A DNA stretch of 64,000 bases, from assembly GCF_000226215.1 (NCBI RefSeq), contig NZ_AGFF01000024.1:124001-188000 (forward strand), written 5' to 3'. This DNA comes from Dietzia alimentaria 72 (GTDB lineage: Bacteria > Actinomycetota > Actinomycetes > Mycobacteriales > Mycobacteriaceae). Made by a program: the position numbers and the translations under genes. This document shows positions 40,461 to 50,097 of the stretch, one piece after another. Under the pieces are notes generated by a model that was not told where the DNA came from, did not search any database, and saw nothing but the letters and a program-made list of their open reading frames with translations. Numbering within the stretch: the first letter of the stretch is position 1; the number at the start of each line of letters is the position of its first letter.

Positions 40461-40862
40461 ATGAGCCAGGCACACACGACCTCCGACCGGGATCCCGGTA
40501 GCGAGGACCGAGATCACGGGCGACGCGCCGGGACCGACCAAGGCGAGGCGACCCACCACACCGACGTCATCGGCCGGGTCGAGCCCTCCGCCAAGCGTCC
40601 GGGGGCGTCGATCGTCCACGAGGACGAGACCACCAAGATCGTCTCGTTCGAGTTCGGCGAGGGTCAGGAACTGCCCGACCATGCGGCGTTCCACCCCGTT
40701 CTCATCCAGTTACTCAGGGGTCGTGTGGAGTTCGGACTGCCCGACCGCACGCTCGAATTACAGACCGGTGAGATCCTGCATCTGACGGCGAAGTTGCGGC
40801 ACTGGGTACGAGCACTCGAACCCACCACGTTGACCGTCACGATGCTGCTGCCCCGCAGCTGA
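40461..40862 (+). CDS. Cupin-domain protein
   Basis: A 133-residue protein. A polar, disordered N-terminal 45 residues (rich in Asp, Arg, His) precede a single small cupin barrel (about 60-130: KIVSFEFGEGQELPDHAAFHPVL, LLRGRVEFGLPDRTLELQTG, AKLRHWVRALEPTTLTV). The metal-ligand positions are only partly occupied (His in PDHAAFHP, one His in RHW), so binding is uncertain. It lies between accE5 and maf on the same strand and ends 21 bases before maf. No pathway can be named. Confidence 0.8.
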   Translation: MSQAHTTSDRDPGSEDRDHGRRAGTDQGEATHHTDVIGRVEPSAKRPGASIVHEDETTKIVSFEFGEGQELPDHAAFHPVLIQLLRGRVEFGLPDRTLELQTGEILHLTAKLRHWVRALEPTTLTVTMLLPRS

Positions 40863-40883
40863 GCTCGTGGCTACGCTGAGTAC

Positions 40884-41564
40884 ATGATCGCGTTCGTCCT
40901 CGCCTCGGCCTCCCCGTCCCGCCTCCGGATCCTCGAGCAGGCGGGGGTGGACCCGCTGGTCCGTCACCCGCGAGTCGACGAGGACGCACTCCGTGCCTCG
41001 CTGCCGGCGGAAACCCCACACGTCCGGGTGGTCGAGGAGCTGGCGAGAGCCAAGGCGCACGACGTCCTCGAACGCGAAGGGGACTCTTTAGCCGCGGATG
41101 CCCGCGCGACCGGCGCCGACACCCTCGCGCTCGTGGGATGCGATTCGATGTTGCTCGTCGACGGCCAGCTCGAGGGCAAGCCACACACCTACGAGCGGGC
41201 CATGGAGCGCTGGAAGCGGATGCGCGGCCGGCACGGCGTGCTGCTGACCGGCCACTCGCTGATCGTCGCGGACCTCACCGGCGACGGCCCACCCAGGGTC
41301 ACCAGCGTGGAATCGGACACCTCGGACACGACCGTCCACTTCGGTGCCCCGTCGGATGCGGACCTCGACGTGTATTTGCGCACAGGGGAACCGCTCGAGT
41401 GCGCGGGCGCCTTCACCATCGAATCCCTCGGTGGCTGGTTCATCGACAGGATCGACGGCGACCCGTCGAGTGTCATCGGTCTCAGTCTGCCTCTCCTCCG
41501 GCGCCTCCTCGCCGGCGCTGGAATGCACGCCCACCGCGTGTGGCGGCCTGAATTGCGTCCGTGA
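40884..41564 (+). CDS. maf: Maf-family nucleotide pyrophosphatase
   Basis: A 226-residue Maf protein that hydrolyses modified or canonical nucleoside triphosphates. The N-terminal VLASASPSRLRILEQAG carries the SPSR motif; LVGCDSMLLVDGQLEGKP has the catalytic Asp, and CAGAFTIESLGGWFI the closing Gly/Glu. In mycobacteria Maf (Rv3282) follows accE5 directly; here a cupin gene is in between. The 185 bases before accA3 contain no gene; sseA and its neighbour, present there in mycobacteria, are missing. Confidence 0.9.
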   Translation: MIAFVLASASPSRLRILEQAGVDPLVRHPRVDEDALRASLPAETPHVRVVEELARAKAHDVLEREGDSLAADARATGADTLALVGCDSMLLVDGQLEGKPHTYERAMERWKRMRGRHGVLLTGHSLIVADLTGDGPPRVTSVESDTSDTTVHFGAPSDADLDVYLRTGEPLECAGAFTIESLGGWFIDRIDGDPSSVIGLSLPLLRRLLAGAGMHAHRVWRPELRP

Positions 41565-41749
41565 AAATTTCGCATTCTCGGGCGCGCTGCAGGTCAGAGG
41601 GATGCCGCCCCCGCCGATCCGCCCCCGCGGACCAGCCCTTGGACCCCCAACAGCACACATGAGGGGTGCCTCTCATTAGACTGCTGAAGAATATCGGTGG
41701 GCCCATCGGGGACACCGTCGTCAAGACGTCCATCACCAGGAGGCCCTGA

Positions 41750-43537
41750 GTGCCCAGTCATGCCAGCTCTCACATCACCAAGGTCCTCGTCGCCAACCGC
41801 GGCGAGATCGCCGTCCGAGTGATCCGCGCGGCGAAGGATGCCGGTCTGGCCAGCGTGGCCGTATACGCCGAGCCCGACGCCGACGCACTGTTCGTCAAGC
41901 TGGCCGACGAGGCCTTCGCCTTGGGCGGCACCACGTCCGCGGAGTCGTACCTCGTCTTTGACAAGATCCTGGACGCCGCCGCCAAGTCCGGTGCTGACGC
42001 CGTGCACCCCGGTTACGGATTCCTGTCCGAGAACGCCGACTTCGCGCAGGCCGTCATCGATGCCGGACTGATCTGGATCGGCCCGCCGCCGCAGGCCATC
42101 CGCGACCTGGGTGACAAGGTCACCGCCCGCCACATTGCCGAGCGTGTGAACGCTCCGATGGCCGCCGGCACCAAGGACCCGGTCTCGGACGCCTCCGAGG
42201 TCGTCAAGTTTGCCGAGGAGTACGGCCTGCCCATCGCGATCAAGGCCGCCTTCGGTGGCGGTGGCCGCGGCATGAAGGTCGCCCACAAGATGGACGAGGT
42301 CGCCGAGCTCTTCGAGTCGGCCACTCGTGAGGCCGTGGCCGCCTTCGGTCGCGGCGAGTGCTTTGTCGAGCAGTACCTCGACAAGGCCCGCCACGTCGAG
42401 GCCCAGGTCCTCGCCGACCAGCACGGCAACGTGATCGTCGCCGGTACTCGCGACTGCACCCTGCAGCGCCGCTTCCAGAAGCTGGTCGAGGAGGCCCCCG
42501 CGCCGTTCCTGACCGACGATCAGCGCAAGCGAATTCACGACTCCGCCAAGGCCATCTGCAAGGAGGCTGGCTACTACGGCGCCGGCACCGTCGAGTACAT
42601 GGTCCAGGGCGACACGATCTCGTTCCTCGAGGTCAACACCCGCCTCCAGGTGGAGCACCCCATCACCGAAGAGACCGCCGGCATCGACCTCGTCCTCCAG
42701 CAGTTCAAGATCGCCGAGGGCGAGGTCCTGGAGTTCACCGAGGACCCGACCCCGCGCGGCCACGCGTTCGAGTTCCGCATCAACGGCGAGGACGCCGGCC
42801 GCGGCTTCCTGCCCGCCCCCGGCACCATCACCGGGTACCGCGAGCCGAACGGCCCGGGCGTCCGCATGGAGTCCGGTGTCGAGCAGGGCGACACCATCGG
42901 CGGCCAGTTCGACTCGATGCTCGCCAAGCTGATCGTCTGGGGCGAGGATCGCGACCAGGCGCTCGCCCGTTCGGCCCGCGCGCTCGCCGAGTACAAGATC
43001 GAGGGCATGGCCACGGTCCTGCCGTTCCACGCGCATATCGTCACCAACCCCGCATTTGTCGGTAACGGCAAGAACTTTGACGTTTACACCAAGTGGATCG
43101 AGGAGGAGTGGGACAACCCGCTCGAGCCGTGGACCCCGACCGGCGCACCCGCTGACGACGACGAGCCCGTCGAGCGCAAGAAGGTCGTCGTGGAGGTGGA
43201 CGGACGTCGCGTCGAGGTCTCCCTGCCCGGCGACCTCGCCTTCGGCGGTTCGCACGACGGCGGCACGGTCCGTCGCAAGGCTAAGTCCCGCACCCGTGGC
43301 GGCGCCGCCGGTGCGGCCGCATCCGGTGACGCCGTCTCGGCCCCCATGCAGGGCACCGTCGTCAAGGTCGCCGTCGAGGAGGGCCAGGAGGTCAAGGCAG
43401 GCGACATGGTCGCCGTACTCGAGGCCATGAAGATGGAGAACCCGGTCACCGCGCACAAGGACGGTGTGATCACCGACCTCGCCGTCGATGCCGGCGCCGC
43501 CGTCACCCAGGGCACGGTGCTCTGCGAGATCAAGTGA
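41750..43537 (+). CDS. accA3: Acyl-CoA carboxylase alpha subunit AccA3 (biotin carboxylase-BCCP)
   Basis: A 595-residue fusion of biotin carboxylase (residues 1-450) and biotin carrier (about 520-595). Marks include the opening [32 protein letters not shown], the ATP-binding [26 protein letters not shown] and the biotinyl-lysine EAMKMENP (Lys561). It serves several AccD partners in relatives. The GTG start at 41750 follows AGGAGG by six bases, a strong site. A hairpin terminator follows 21 bases after the stop. Confidence 0.97.
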   Translation: MPSHASSHITKVLVANRGEIAVRVIRAAKDAGLASVAVYAEPDADALFVKLADEAFALGGTTSAESYLVFDKILDAAAKSGADAVHPGYGFLSENADFAQAVIDAGLIWIGPPPQAIRDLGDKVTARHIAERVNAPMAAGTKDPVSDASEVVKFAEEYGLPIAIKAAFGGGGRGMKVAHKMDEVAELFESATREAVAAFGRGECFVEQYLDKARHVEAQVLADQHGNVIVAGTRDCTLQRRFQKLVEEAPAPFLTDDQRKRIHDSAKAICKEAGYYGAGTVEYMVQGDTISFLEVNTRLQVEHPITEETAGIDLVLQQFKIAEGEVLEFTEDPTPRGHAFEFRINGEDAGRGFLPAPGTITGYREPNGPGVRMESGVEQGDTIGGQFDSMLAKLIVWGEDRDQALARSARALAEYKIEGMATVLPFHAHIVTNPAFVGNGKNFDVYTKWIEEEWDNPLEPWTPTGAPADDDEPVERKKVVVEVDGRRVEVSLPGDLAFGGSHDGGTVRRKAKSRTRGGAAGAAASGDAVSAPMQGTVVKVAVEEGQEVKAGDMVAVLEAMKMENPVTAHKDGVITDLAVDAGAAVTQGTVLCEIK

Positions 43538-43557
43538 CCTGTTCCTGACAGCAGGTA

Positions 43558-43599
43558 CGGGAGGGCCCCGGTGACCATGAGGTCGCCGGGGCCCTCCCG
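43558..43599. terminator. 19-bp hairpin between accA3 and glpD
   Basis: Arms 43558-43576 and 43581-43599 pair over 19 positions (one G-U) around an ATGA loop. It lies between the convergent accA3 and glpD stops and can end both. Confidence 0.85.
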
Positions 43600-43660
43600 C
43601 ATATGAAGGGGCACGCGGGACGACGACATGGTTCCGGCCCGCCGCGGCCGTGCGGGGTCG

Positions 43661-45445
43661 TCAGTGGCCCCGGGCCGCGGAACTGTCGACCACCGGCTGC
43701 GCTCGCGCGGGGTCAAACGCCGCTTCCGCCAGGAATTGCCGGACATCCGGCACACGTCGAAGGAATCCGTCCGCCTCGTCGTCGGACTCGGTGACCTGGC
43801 TCGCCTTCTCGGCGTCGATCCGCCGCTCGAACAGTTCCACCTCCCGCGCGACACGGTCCGCGTCCCAATCGAGAATCTCCGCCATGAGGTCGGCGACCTC
43901 GCGGGCGCAGTCGACACCGCCGTGCTGATACTCCATGGAGATCCTTGTGCGGCGGACCAGGACGTCCTCGAGATGGAGGGCTGCCTCGGCGACCGCGGCA
44001 TAGACGACCTCCACGCGCAGGTAGCCGTCGGCTCCCCCCAGCGTCTCCAGCAGGTCCGGACGACCGGCGGCGAGCTCGAGCACGTCCTCGGTGAGCGTGC
44101 CGTACCGCCCCAGCAGGTGCAGGACCTGCTCCTCGCGGACCTCGTAGTGATCGGCGATCCTGTCGGCCCGGTTGACCATTCCCGGATAGCCGTCGGCCCC
44201 GAGCAGCGGGATGCGTTCGGTTGTCGAGGACGGTACACCCGCGGCCCGCTCCCCCAGTTCGGCGACGGCCGCGTCCACGGCATCGGCTGCCATCACCCGA
44301 TAGGTGGTGTACTTCCCACCCGCCACTACCACTGCTCCGGGCGCCACGGTCATCACGGCGTGCTCGCGGGAGAGCTTGGCGGTGGTATCGGCCCCGCCCG
44401 AGAGCAGAGGACGCAGTCCGGCGTAGACACCGCGAACGTCCTCACGGCCGATCGGCTCTGTGAGGACCGAGTTCACGTGGCCGAGGATGTAGTCGATATC
44501 CGCGCCGGTCGCCGCCGGGTGGGCGAGGTCGAGCTGCCAGTCGGTGTCCGTGGTGCCGATAATCCAGTACTCACCCCACGGGATAACAAAGAGGACGGAT
44601 TTCTCGGTGCGCAGGATGAGCGCCGCCTCGGAGTCCACCTTGTCCCGGTCCACCACGATGTGGACGCCCTTGGACGCGCGAACGGTGAATCCGCCCTCCT
44701 CCCCGAGCATCTTCTGGAGGTGGTCGGTCCACACGCCGGCGGCGTTGAGAACAACCGCGGCCCGGACGTCGGTCTCGAGCCCGGTTTCGGCGTCACGGAC
44801 CCGCACCCCCGTTACCCGGTCACCGTCGCGGAGGTAACCGATCACCTGCGTCGAATTGGCCACCACCGCGCCGTGGTGGGCGGCGGTGCGGGCCAGGGTG
44901 AGGGTATGCCGGGCGTCGTCCACAAGGGTGTCCCAATAGCGGATCCCGCCCACCACAGCGCCTTCACGGAGCCCCGGGGCGATGCGGTGGGCACCGGCGC
45001 GGCTGTAGTGCTTCTGCGGAGGAACGCTTTTCGCGCCACCCATGACGTCGTACAAGACGAAGCCGGCGGCCATGTAGGGACGCTCCCAGAATCGTCGCGT
45101 GAGCGGGAACAGGAACTTGAGCGGTGTCACCAGGTGCGGAGCAAGCCGCGTCATGCTCAGCTCGCGCTCGTGCAGGGCCTCTGCCACCAGACCGAAATCG
45201 AGTTGTTCGAGGTAGCGCAGGCCCCCGTGGAACATCTTGGAGCTGCGGGACGAGGTACCCGCGGCGAAGTCACGGGCCTCGACCACTGCGACGTTGAGGC
45301 CGCGGGTCGCGGCGTCCAGGGCGCTCCCCGTACCCACCACGCCCCCGCCCACGATCACGACGTCGAACGTGTCCTCGGACAACCGCCGCCACGCCTGTGC
45401 GCGGCGCTCCGGGCCCAGGACTGAACGGGACCTGATCGTGGGCAT
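43661..45445 (-). CDS. glpD: Glycerol-3-phosphate dehydrogenase
   Basis: A 594-residue FAD enzyme of the membrane surface that oxidises glycerol-3-phosphate and feeds electrons to quinone. The FAD motif [47 protein letters not shown] and the C-terminal DUF-like helical domain are present. The ATG at 45445 gives the family length; the frame upstream is open through the promoter region only. It is divergent from glpK (80 bases), a joint glycerol-use locus. Confidence 0.94.
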   Translation of the reverse strand: MPTIRSRSVLGPERRAQAWRRLSEDTFDVVIVGGGVVGTGSALDAATRGLNVAVVEARDFAAGTSSRSSKMFHGGLRYLEQLDFGLVAEALHERELSMTRLAPHLVTPLKFLFPLTRRFWERPYMAAGFVLYDVMGGAKSVPPQKHYSRAGAHRIAPGLREGAVVGGIRYWDTLVDDARHTLTLARTAAHHGAVVANSTQVIGYLRDGDRVTGVRVRDAETGLETDVRAAVVLNAAGVWTDHLQKMLGEEGGFTVRASKGVHIVVDRDKVDSEAALILRTEKSVLFVIPWGEYWIIGTTDTDWQLDLAHPAATGADIDYILGHVNSVLTEPIGREDVRGVYAGLRPLLSGGADTTAKLSREHAVMTVAPGAVVVAGGKYTTYRVMAADAVDAAVAELGERAAGVPSSTTERIPLLGADGYPGMVNRADRIADHYEVREEQVLHLLGRYGTLTEDVLELAAGRPDLLETLGGADGYLRVEVVYAAVAEAALHLEDVLVRRTRISMEYQHGGVDCAREVADLMAEILDWDADRVAREVELFERRIDAEKASQVTESDDEADGFLRRVPDVRQFLAEAAFDPARAQPVVDSSAARGH

Positions 45446-45525
45446 GGGTGCTCCCTTCGCGGCCGTGTCGGTTTTCCGGCCGGTCGGGCCCGACTCTACG
45501 CCCGGGCGGACGTAAGCTTGGCCGT

Positions 45526-47085
45526 GTGAGTCGCAACACATACATTCTGGCGATCGATCAGGGCACCGCATCGTCACGGGCCATTCTCTTCGACCACGAC
45601 GGCCTCCCTGTCCCCGCGGCGACCGCGCAGGTCGAGCATCGCCAGATCCTGCCGCGGGCGGGGTGGGTGGAACACGACCCCTTGGAGATCTGGGAGAACG
45701 TGCGCACCGCCATGGCCCAGGTCGCCGGGCACGTGGATCTAGAGCCCGCGCTGGTCACGGCGATCGGCATCACCAACCAGCGCGAGACGGTGGTGGTGTG
45801 GGACAGGGCGACCGGCGAGCCGGTGTACAACGCTATTGTCTGGCAGGACACCCGCACCTCCGGGATCTGCGCCCGCCTGGCCTCGGACCACCCCGACGGC
45901 GACAACCGGTTCCGCGATATCACCGGACTGCCCCTGTCGACCTATTTCTCCGGCCCCAAGATCCGGTGGATCCTCCAGCATCTGGACTCCCGTGGTGAGC
46001 GCGGCACAGAGCGGGCCCAGGCCGGCGAACTGTTGGCCGGCACCATCGATTCCTGGCTGGTGTGGAACCTCACCGGGGGGCGCCGAGGTGGGAACGACGG
46101 CGAGGGCGCTCTTCACGTCACCGACGTCACCAACGCCTCGCGCACTCTGCTGATGGATCTGCGGTCGATGGAGTGGAGTGACGAGTTGTGTCACGAGATC
46201 GGCGTGCCGCGGGCCATGCTGCCGGAGATCGTCCCCTCGTCCGGGGTGCTGGGCCGGGTCACCGAGCGCCGCATGTTCGGTGGCACGCCCATTGCCGGGA
46301 TCCTTGGCGATCAGCAGGCGGCGATGTTCGGGCAGACCTGCTTCCAGCCCGGCGAAGCCAAGAACACCTACGGGACGGGCGCATTCCTGCTGGTCAACAC
46401 TGGTACGACCCCGCAGTTCAGCGAGAACGGACTGCTCACCACGGTCTGCTACCAGCTCGAGGGACAGGACCCCGTGTACGCACTGGAGGGTTCGGTGGCC
46501 GTGGCCGGGTCGCTGGTGCAGTGGCTACGGGACAACCTCGGGGTGATCTCGCGAGCGGACGAGACCGAGGAGTTGGCGCGGTCTATCGAGGACAACGGGG
46601 ACTGCTACCTGGTGCCCGCGTTCTCCGGACTGCTCGCACCGCGTTGGCGGCCGGATGCCAGGGGCGTGATGGTGGGCCTGACCCGCTTCCACACCCGGGC
46701 CCACCTGGCCAGGGCGGCTCTCGAGGCCACAGCATTCCAGACCCGCGAAATGACCGATGCGATGGCAGCTGACGCGGGTGAGGCGGCGGAGTCGCTGCGA
46801 GTAGATGGCGGCATGGTCGTCAACGATTTCCTCATGCAGTTCCAGGCCGACATCCTGGGGATCGACGTGGTTCGACCCGAGGTCACTGAGACCACAGCGC
46901 TGGGGGCCGCGTTCGCGGCCGGCCTGGCAGTGGGTCAATGGGATTCCGCGGACCGGCTGCGTGAGCTGTGGCGGGAGGACCGGCGCTGGACGCCGCAGAT
47001 GCCCGAGGCCGAGCGTGAGCGACTGCTGGGTCGGTGGAACGCGGCGGTCGAGCGAACCCTGGGCTGGGCCGACGCGGAGGGATGA
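45526..47085 (+). CDS. glpK: Glycerol kinase
   Basis: A 519-residue FGGY kinase that makes glycerol-3-phosphate for GlpD. It opens [16 protein letters not shown] and contains [14 protein letters not shown], the substrate-binding [39 protein letters not shown] and the C-terminal FGGY signature-like [20 protein letters not shown]. The GTG at 45526 is the first codon with family similarity. It converges on lpdA; the 37 bases between have only a weak GC-rich structure. Confidence 0.95.
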   Translation: MSRNTYILAIDQGTASSRAILFDHDGLPVPAATAQVEHRQILPRAGWVEHDPLEIWENVRTAMAQVAGHVDLEPALVTAIGITNQRETVVVWDRATGEPVYNAIVWQDTRTSGICARLASDHPDGDNRFRDITGLPLSTYFSGPKIRWILQHLDSRGERGTERAQAGELLAGTIDSWLVWNLTGGRRGGNDGEGALHVTDVTNASRTLLMDLRSMEWSDELCHEIGVPRAMLPEIVPSSGVLGRVTERRMFGGTPIAGILGDQQAAMFGQTCFQPGEAKNTYGTGAFLLVNTGTTPQFSENGLLTTVCYQLEGQDPVYALEGSVAVAGSLVQWLRDNLGVISRADETEELARSIEDNGDCYLVPAFSGLLAPRWRPDARGVMVGLTRFHTRAHLARAALEATAFQTREMTDAMAADAGEAAESLRVDGGMVVNDFLMQFQADILGIDVVRPEVTETTALGAAFAAGLAVGQWDSADRLRELWREDRRWTPQMPEAERERLLGRWNAAVERTLGWADAEG

Positions 47086-47122
47086 CCGGCGAGCTGCATG
47101 CGCCCCGAGAGAGCGCTTCGGG

Positions 47123-48529
47123 TCAGTCGAGGTCGTCGTGGCGGATGAGCTGGCGGGCCGCCTCGGTGATCGTGCCCGTCATCGACGGATAGACGGAGAA
47201 CGAGCCCGCGAGGTCGGCCACCGTGAGCTGGTTACGCACCGCGACCGAGATCGGCAGGATGAGTTCCGACGCGGTGGGCGCCACCACCACGCCACCGATC
47301 ACCACGCCTGAGGCGGGACGACAGAACAGTTTGACGAAACCGCGGCGCAAGCTGCGCATCTTGGCCCGCGGATTACCGGCCAGTGGCATCACCTCGACAC
47401 GGGCCGGTACCTCCCCGGACTCGATCTGCGCGTGGGAGATACCTACCGTGGCGATCTCCGGGCGGGTGAACACCGCGGAGGCGACAGTACGCAGTTTGAT
47501 GGGACTGACGCCCTCACCGAGCGCGTGGTACATCGCGATGCGTCCCTGCATGGCGGCCACGGAGGCCAGGGGGAACAGGTCCGTGCAGTCACCGGCGGCG
47601 TAGATGCCGGGGGCGGTGGAACGGGAGACGCGGTCAACCTTGATGTGGCCGCTGCGCTGCAGTTCGACGCCGGCGCTCTGCAGACCCAGGCCGTCGGTGT
47701 TGGGTACCGAACCCACACAGATCAGTGCGTGCGAGCCCGTGACCGTGCGGCCGTCCCCGAGCCGGACGATGATTCCGTCCTGATGATGCTCCACTGCGTC
47801 CGCGCGCGCGTGCTTGACCAGGGAGACGCCGCGTTCGCTGAGCGCCTCCTCCAGCACCAGCGCGGCGTCGGCGTCCTCGTGCGGTAGTACGCGGTCCCGG
47901 CTAGAGACCATGGTGACCTTGACGCCCATCTCCGTGAACGCCGAAACGAACTCGGCACCGGTCACGCCCGAGCCGATCACCACGAGGTGCGTGGGCAGTT
48001 CGGTGAGGTCGTAGAGCTGTCGCCAGTTGAGGATCCGTTCGCCGTCGGGCTCCCCACCGGACAGGACCCGGGGGCTGGAACCGGTGGCCACCAGCACCAC
48101 GTCGGCGTCAAGGATCTTCTGCTGGCCGTTCTCGAAGGTCACGGCGACGCTGTGCGAGGCCATTCCCGGCTTCGAGTCGTGCAGCCGCGCGCTTCCGGAG
48201 AGTAGGCGCACGCCCTCGCGCTGGAGCTGCGAACGGATGTCGGCGGACTGGGCCCGCGCAAGCGACTTCACGCGACCGTTGACCTGTCCGAGTCGGTACG
48301 CGGTGGGATCGAAGTGCGCCTGGACGCCCATCTCCTCAGCGCGCCTCATGTCGGTCCGTACACCCGTGGTGGCGATGAACGTCTTGGAGGGCACACAGTC
48401 GTGGAGTACGCAGTTACCGCCGATACCGTCCGAGTCGACGATCGTGACGTCCGCTCCGTATTGCGCCGCGACCAGCGCCGCCTCGTAGCCTGCGGGCCCG
48501 CCGCCGATGATGATGATGCGCTGCGTCAC
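47123..48529 (-). CDS. lpdA: Flavoprotein disulfide reductase LpdA
   Basis: A 468-residue pyridine nucleotide-disulfide oxidoreductase with FAD motif IIIGGGPAGYEAALVAA, NAD motif VVIGSGVTGAEFVSAF, GIYAAGDCTDLFPLASVAAMQGR. The redox centre reads CVLHDC (Cys40, Cys45), so both cysteines are present. The C-terminal catalytic His-Glu segment of dihydrolipoamide dehydrogenases is SVYPSMTGTITEAAR: the His is Tyr. In M. tuberculosis LpdA, known as an NAD(P)H quinone reductase, one of these Cys is also missing (from memory). The start is a GTG four bases after GGAGG. Confidence 0.92.
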   Translation of the reverse strand: MTQRIIIIGGGPAGYEAALVAAQYGADVTIVDSDGIGGNCVLHDCVPSKTFIATTGVRTDMRRAEEMGVQAHFDPTAYRLGQVNGRVKSLARAQSADIRSQLQREGVRLLSGSARLHDSKPGMASHSVAVTFENGQQKILDADVVLVATGSSPRVLSGGEPDGERILNWRQLYDLTELPTHLVVIGSGVTGAEFVSAFTEMGVKVTMVSSRDRVLPHEDADAALVLEEALSERGVSLVKHARADAVEHHQDGIIVRLGDGRTVTGSHALICVGSVPNTDGLGLQSAGVELQRSGHIKVDRVSRSTAPGIYAAGDCTDLFPLASVAAMQGRIAMYHALGEGVSPIKLRTVASAVFTRPEIATVGISHAQIESGEVPARVEVMPLAGNPRAKMRSLRRGFVKLFCRPASGVVIGGVVVAPTASELILPISVAVRNQLTVADLAGSFSVYPSMTGTITEAARQLIRHDDLD

Positions 48530-48678
48530 AGATCCTCCACGGCTCACAGGGGTAAGGGCCGGGCGCCGCGTCCCATTGTGGCGGGCGCCGCGTCCGCCGT
48601 ACACGGTAGTCGAACACCAGCTCCACGGCCGGAGGACACTGGAGCAACACCCTCCGGCGAGGGACTAGGCTTGTCCTC

Positions 48679-49215
48679 GTGCCTCTCTACGCCGCGTACG
48701 GGACCAACATGCATCCCGACCAGATGAACATCCGCGCGCCGCACTCGCCCTTCGCCGGGACGGGGTGGCTCAACGGCTGGCGCTTGACCTTCGCCGGGAA
48801 CGACCCCACGTGGGAAGGCGCTGTCGCCACCGTCGTCGAGGATCCTGACTCGCGGGTCTTCGTGGTGCTCTACGACGTCCCCGATGAGGACGCCCGCGCT
48901 CTCGACCGGTGGGAGGGCACTGATCGGATACCCGCCGGCAAGATCCGGGTCCGCATCCAGCGTCGGCCGACCGTGCCGGACGGGCCCCCCGTCAGCGCGC
49001 AGGAATCCGAGTTCGCCGTGGAGACCGCCTCCCCCACCGGGGCGGACGACTCGGTACTCGCGTGGCTGTACGTGATGGACGCCTTCGAGGGAGGCCTGCC
49101 CTCGGCGCGCTACCTGGGGTTGCTCGCCGACGCGGCCGAATGTGCAGGTGCCCCCGACCCGTACGTGCACGAGTTGCGAACCCGGGAATCACGCAACGTC
49201 GGCCCGGGCGCCTGA
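48679..49215 (+). CDS. Gamma-glutamylcyclotransferase-fold protein
   Basis: A 178-residue protein with the GGCT/AIG2-like opening LYAAYGTNMHP, a substrate-cavity YGTN loop. The segment AVATVVEDPDSRVFVVLYDV and DARALDRWEGT carries the usual catalytic Glu. These enzymes release 5-oxoproline from gamma-glutamyl compounds, or cut related bonds; here the substrate is not known. The GTG at 48679 is chosen because the protein then opens as relatives do. It runs into the purine phosphorylase gene with five bases between. Confidence 0.85.
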   Translation: MPLYAAYGTNMHPDQMNIRAPHSPFAGTGWLNGWRLTFAGNDPTWEGAVATVVEDPDSRVFVVLYDVPDEDARALDRWEGTDRIPAGKIRVRIQRRPTVPDGPPVSAQESEFAVETASPTGADDSVLAWLYVMDAFEGGLPSARYLGLLADAAECAGAPDPYVHELRTRESRNVGPGA

Positions 49216-49220
49216 TCGAG

Positions 49221-50087
49221 GTGCCCCTGCTCTCCCCCACTCGCGATGCCGAGACCGCGTCCGCGGTGATCGCGGAGGCCAGTGGCCGCACCACCCACGA
49301 GGTGACCCTGGTGCTGGGCTCCGGCTGGTCCGAGGTCGTGGGTGGCCTGGCCGACGCCGGCACCGCCGTGACGATTCCGGTGCGGGACCTGCCGGGGTTC
49401 GTGGCCCCGTCAGCCGCCGGCCATCGCGGCACCGTGACGAGCTGCCTGGTCGACGGTGTGCCGTTGCTGTCCGTGGCCGGTCGAACCCACCTTTACGAAG
49501 GCCGCGGCACGGAACCCGTTGTCCACCCGGCCCATGTGGCCGCCGCGGTGGGTGCCCGGGTGTTGGTCCTCACCAACGCGGCGGGCGGCCTGCGCGACGA
49601 CCTCACCGTGGGTGACCTGGTCCTGATCCGCGATCACCTCAACCTCACCGGCCGCTCGCCGCTGACAGGTCCACTATTCGTGGACCTGGTCGACGCCTAC
49701 TCCGCGCGCCTGCGTGCGGCCGCCTCCCGGGCCATCGCCGCGGTCGGCGGGGACGGACCCGGAGGGAACGACGGGGCGCGGGCTGGGACCCACCCACCGG
49801 AGGGCGTCTACGCCGCTATGCCGGGCCCGCAGTACGAGAGCCCCGCCGAGATCGGCATGTTGCGGACGCTCGGCGCGGATCTGGTGGGGATGTCGACCGT
49901 GCCCGAGACCATCGCCGCCCGCGGTCTGGGGCTGGACGTGGTGGCGATGTCGCTCGTGACCAACCTCGCCGCAGGGGTCACCGGGAAGCCACTCGACCAC
50001 ACCGAGGTGCTGGCCGCCGGCGCTGCTGGGTCCGCCCGCCTCACCGGGGCACTGCGGGCCCTGGTCCCCGCGGTCGCCCGCGCCTGA
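49221..50087 (+). CDS. punA: Purine-nucleoside phosphorylase
   Basis: A 288-residue trimeric-type phosphorylase that splits inosine and guanosine. Marks: VLGSGWSEVVGGL with the phosphate-binding Gly-Ser-Gly, AGRTHLYEG (His), LVLTNAAGGL, the base-binding PGPQYESPAEIGML and GADLVGMSTVPETIAA. The GTG at 49221 begins 5 bases after the previous stop; the upstream frame is inside the neighbour. In mycobacteria the same gene (deoD/punA) precedes pmmB; the intervening amidohydrolase genes are missing here. Confidence 0.94.
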   Translation: MPLLSPTRDAETASAVIAEASGRTTHEVTLVLGSGWSEVVGGLADAGTAVTIPVRDLPGFVAPSAAGHRGTVTSCLVDGVPLLSVAGRTHLYEGRGTEPVVHPAHVAAAVGARVLVLTNAAGGLRDDLTVGDLVLIRDHLNLTGRSPLTGPLFVDLVDAYSARLRAAASRAIAAVGGDGPGGNDGARAGTHPPEGVYAAMPGPQYESPAEIGMLRTLGADLVGMSTVPETIAARGLGLDVVAMSLVTNLAAGVTGKPLDHTEVLAAGAAGSARLTGALRALVPAVARA

Positions 50088-50097
50088 GGAGCAACCC

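Noticed and set aside
41594-43456. 620-codon open frame antisense to accA3
   Set aside because: Product is a repeat of Leu, Gly, Asp, Val and His as expected from an inverted GC-rich gene; AccA3 is certain.
48561-48595. Two copies of a 13-base GC-rich direct repeat 22 bases apart between lpdA and the GGCT gene
   Set aside because: Too short and too GC-rich to mean more than chance; no operator shape.
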